In this document: positions 4,639-6,425 of the stretch, in pieces
Layout of the letters: each line of letters opens with the position of its first letter
How positions within the stretch are numbered: position 1 is the stretch's first letter
Origin: Mageeibacillus sp. UBA3781
GTDB lineage: Bacteria > Bacillota > Clostridia > Saccharofermentanales > Saccharofermentanaceae
NCBI GenBank assembly: GCA_002368805.1
Contig: DFFH01000001.1
Location: forward strand, 1 to 6,425
Length of the DNA stretch: 6,425 nucleotides
Direction of reading: 5' to 3'
Program-made: the position numbers and the translations under genes
The notes under the pieces: generated by a model
What the model saw: the letters and a program-made list of their open reading frames with translations, nothing else
The model's database searches: none
What the model was told of the DNA's origin: nothing

Positions 4639-6273
4639 ATGCCGATAACCGATTATCTTGAAAGAAATGCAGATATGTATGGTGACGAGGTCGCGCTGGT
4701 GGAACTGAATCCGGAACAGCAGGAAGTTGGCCGCATCACCTGGAAAGAATATGAACTGATCCAGCCCACCAAGACACAGGCATACCGCCGTCAGATTACA
4801 TGGAAGGTCTTCGACGAGAAGGCAAACCGTCTTGCAAATATGCTGCTTTCCCGTGGTATCAAGAAGGGAAATAAGATCGGTATCCTCATGATGAACTGCC
4901 TCGAGTGGCTCCCGATCTACTTCGGCATTTTGAAGACCGGCGCGCTCGCAGTACCGCTGAACTTCCGTTATACATCCGATGAGATCCTCTACTGCTCCAA
5001 TCTGGCCGAGCTGGATATCCTGTTGTTCGGACCGGAGTTCGTATCCCGTATCGAGAATATCGAGCCGGCACTTCACAAGAACCGTGCCCTCATCTTCGTA
5101 GGTGAGCAGTGCCCGTCTTTTGCAGAAGATTACCGCCAGATCACAGGTGATTACTCCAGCACACGCCCGAATATCCCGATTACCGATGATGATTTCGGTG
5201 CGATTTACTTCAGTTCCGGTACGACCGGTTTCCCGAAGGCGATCCTGCATCGTCACAGAAGCCTGATGCATGCCGCAGCTGTCGAGCAGAAGCATCACTC
5301 TACATCCCGTGAGGACTGCTTCCTTTGCATCCCGCCTCTCTATCACACCGGTGCGAAGATGCACTGGATGGGATCTCTGGTGGCAGGCTCCCGCGCGGTA
5401 CTTCTCCGTGGTACGAAACCGAAGTATATCCTAGATGCCGTTTCTTCCGAGCACTGCACGATCGTATGGCTCCTGGTGCCGTGGGCACAGGACATCCTCG
5501 ATGCGCTCGATAGAGGCGATGTGAAGCTTTCCGATTATCAGCTCGATCAGTGGAGACTGATGCACATCGGTGCTCAGCCTGTTCCGAAGTCCCTGATCAA
5601 GAGATGGCTCGCTTATTTCCCGAATCATCAGTACGATACGAACTACGGCCTTTCCGAGTCGATCGGCCCCGGCTGCGTGCACCTCGGCGTAGAAAATGTC
5701 GAGAAGGTCGGCGCCATCGGTATCCCGGGCTATGGCTGGGAGTGCAAGATCATCGACGAGAACGGCAATATCGTTAAGCAGGGTGAAGTCGGCGAGCTCT
5801 GTGTCAAGGGCAACGGCGTCATGGAGTGCTACTACAATAATCCGGAAGCAACAGCGGAAGTCCTGAAGGACGGCTGGCTCCTGACCGGTGACATGGGCCG
5901 TCAGGATGAGGATGGATTCATCTACCTCGTTGACAGAAAGAAGGACGTCATCATCTCCGGTGGTGAGAACCTCTATCCTGTCGAGATCGAGGACTTCATC
6001 ATGAAGAACGATAAGATCAAGGATGTCGCTGTTATCGGTCTGCCGGACAAGCGCCAGGGCGAGATCGCCGGCGCGATCATCGAAGTCAAGGAAGGCATGA
6101 CGATGACAGAAGAAGAGGTCAACGACTTCTGCCTGCAGATGCCGAGATATAAGAGACCGAGAAAGATCATCTTTGCTCCGGTCCTCCGCAATGCGACAGG
6201 TAAGATCGAGAAGCCGAAACTCCGTAAGATGTATGGTGAGGAGTACCTGGTCGCGTACGAGAACCAGGATTGA
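4639..6273 (+). CDS. AMP-forming acyl-CoA synthetase-like enzyme (class I adenylate-forming family)
   Basis: This 544-residue cytosolic enzyme should activate a carboxylic acid with ATP to an acyl-adenylate and transfer it to CoA. Core motifs are intact: the P-loop-like YFSSGTTGFPKA (190-201), YGLSES (336-341), TGD with Asp418 that binds the AMP ribose, the hinge DRKKDVIISGGENLYP (432-447), and C-terminal NATGKIEK with the probable catalytic Lys522. Domains are the large AMP-binding domain (about 25-430) and the small C-terminal domain (about 435-530); length is normal for acyl-CoA ligases. The N-terminal region has a repeated ITWK word (ITWKEYE, then ITWKVFD about 23 residues later). Nothing shows the substrate: a medium or long-chain fatty acid is the default guess, an aromatic or other acid is possible. 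Codons are strongly biased to C-ending forms, suggesting good expression. It has its own promoter-like region and a strong terminator, so it appears monocistronic. Confidence 0.92.
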   Translation: MPITDYLERNADMYGDEVALVELNPEQQEVGRITWKEYELIQPTKTQAYRRQITWKVFDEKANRLANMLLSRGIKKGNKIGILMMNCLEWLPIYFGILKTGALAVPLNFRYTSDEILYCSNLAELDILLFGPEFVSRIENIEPALHKNRALIFVGEQCPSFAEDYRQITGDYSSTRPNIPITDDDFGAIYFSSGTTGFPKAILHRHRSLMHAAAVEQKHHSTSREDCFLCIPPLYHTGAKMHWMGSLVAGSRAVLLRGTKPKYILDAVSSEHCTIVWLLVPWAQDILDALDRGDVKLSDYQLDQWRLMHIGAQPVPKSLIKRWLAYFPNHQYDTNYGLSESIGPGCVHLGVENVEKVGAIGIPGYGWECKIIDENGNIVKQGEVGELCVKGNGVMECYYNNPEATAEVLKDGWLLTGDMGRQDEDGFIYLVDRKKDVIISGGENLYPVEIEDFIMKNDKIKDVAVIGLPDKRQGEIAGAIIEVKEGMTMTEEEVNDFCLQMPRYKRPRKIIFAPVLRNATGKIEKPKLRKMYGEEYLVAYENQD

Positions 6274-6347
6274 TCAAAATCGAGCGGGACTCGAAAATAC
6301 ACTTAAACGCTGCAAGGCGAGTGCTTTTCAAATAGAAGCATCAAAAG
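6274..6347 (+). other. Short non-coding 3' stretch with small hairpins
   Basis: Between the stop codon and the terminator there is no gene. A 5-bp hairpin TCGAG-cggga-CTCGA lies at 6280-6294 without a T-tract, and GTGCTTTTC at 6321-6329 matches the element repeated upstream of the gene. TGCTT (6322-6326) can pair with AAGCA (6336-6340) over a 9-nt loop. These are weak structures and may have no function. Confidence 0.25.
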
Positions 6348-6380
6348 AAGACGGAATCGGAAGGAGCGGTTCCGTCTTTT
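6348..6380 (+). terminator. Strong intrinsic terminator after the acyl-CoA synthetase gene
   Basis: Arms AAGACGGAATCG (6348-6359) and CGGTTCCGTCTT (6367-6378) form a 12-bp stem with one G-U wobble and a 7-nt loop. TTTT at 6377-6380 and then GCTTT follow. An A-rich run precedes the left arm. Confidence 0.85.
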
Positions 6381-6408
6381 GCTTTGGTATGATTTCAGGA
6401 AGTAATTT

Positions 6409-6425
6409 ATGTCTGATACCGTCAA
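6409..6425 (+). CDS. Start of a further gene, cut by the window edge
   Basis: An ATG at 6409 opens a frame reading MSDTV before the window ends. It is preceded at a 6-nt spacing by AGGAAG (6397-6402), a good Shine-Dalgarno sequence, and lies just after a terminator, as expected for the start of a new unit. A TATGAT at 6388-6393 exists but would place the transcription start inside the RBS, so I do not call it a promoter. The product cannot be identified from five residues. Confidence 0.5.

Noticed and set aside
4582..5364. Minus-strand open frame of about 260 codons antisense to the start of the acyl-CoA synthetase
   Set aside because: No recognisable motif, no convincing RBS, and the sense strand has a complete conserved enzyme.
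2132..6273. The CofE-like protein, membrane protein and acyl-CoA synthetase as one operon or new pathway
   Set aside because: Intrinsic terminators at 3347 and 6348, gaps of over 100 nt and a separate promoter-like region before the synthetase point to independent units; same orientation alone does not support a joint system.

Overview
The window (about 50% GC by eye) looks like the chromosome of a Gram-positive anaerobe in the class Clostridia, probably from a gut or rumen lineage. The evidence is strong AGGAGG-type ribosome binding sites, a Cna_B/SpaA-type surface protein with a non-canonical sortase signal (IPTGI), a roughly 400-residue CofE-like ligase of the kind common in Firmicutes, and short intrinsic terminators. 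I cannot name a genus. All supported genes are on the + strand, and no RNA gene, insertion sequence, phage gene or CRISPR array is visible.

Layout. (1) Positions 2-2008: the 3' portion of a large, multi-domain, wall-anchored adhesin or pilin-like protein whose beginning lies upstream of the window. (2) Positions 2009-2131: an intergenic stretch with a perfect TATAAT, a GC-rich leader stem-loop and a strong RBS. (3) Positions 2132-3325: a CofE-like protein (coenzyme F420-0:L-glutamate ligase family), followed by a hairpin terminator at 3347-3375. (4) Positions 3435-4505: a stand-alone polytopic membrane protein of the lysylphosphatidylglycerol synthase transmembrane (YbhN/AglD/UPF0104) family. 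(5) Positions 4506-4638: the most structured non-coding stretch, with three copies of a GTGCTT-headed element at an exact 18-bp period, an extended -10 promoter whose -35 position is the third copy, and a 9-bp imperfect inverted repeat before the RBS. (6) Positions 4639-6273: an AMP-forming acyl-CoA synthetase-like adenylating enzyme with all core motifs. (7) Positions 6348-6380: a strong terminator, then the first codons of another gene at 6409.

The genes look like separate transcription units rather than one operon. Terminators separate the ligase from the membrane protein and close the acyl-CoA synthetase gene, and the synthetase has its own promoter-like region. A shared cell-envelope or lipid theme (wall-anchored adhesin, lipid-flippase-like protein, acyl-CoA ligase) is possible but unproven. 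I see no clear new multi-gene system. The best leads are the CofE-like ligase with no other F420 gene in view, the 18-bp-period element upstream of the acyl-CoA synthetase, and the IPTGI sorting signal with a long charged tail.
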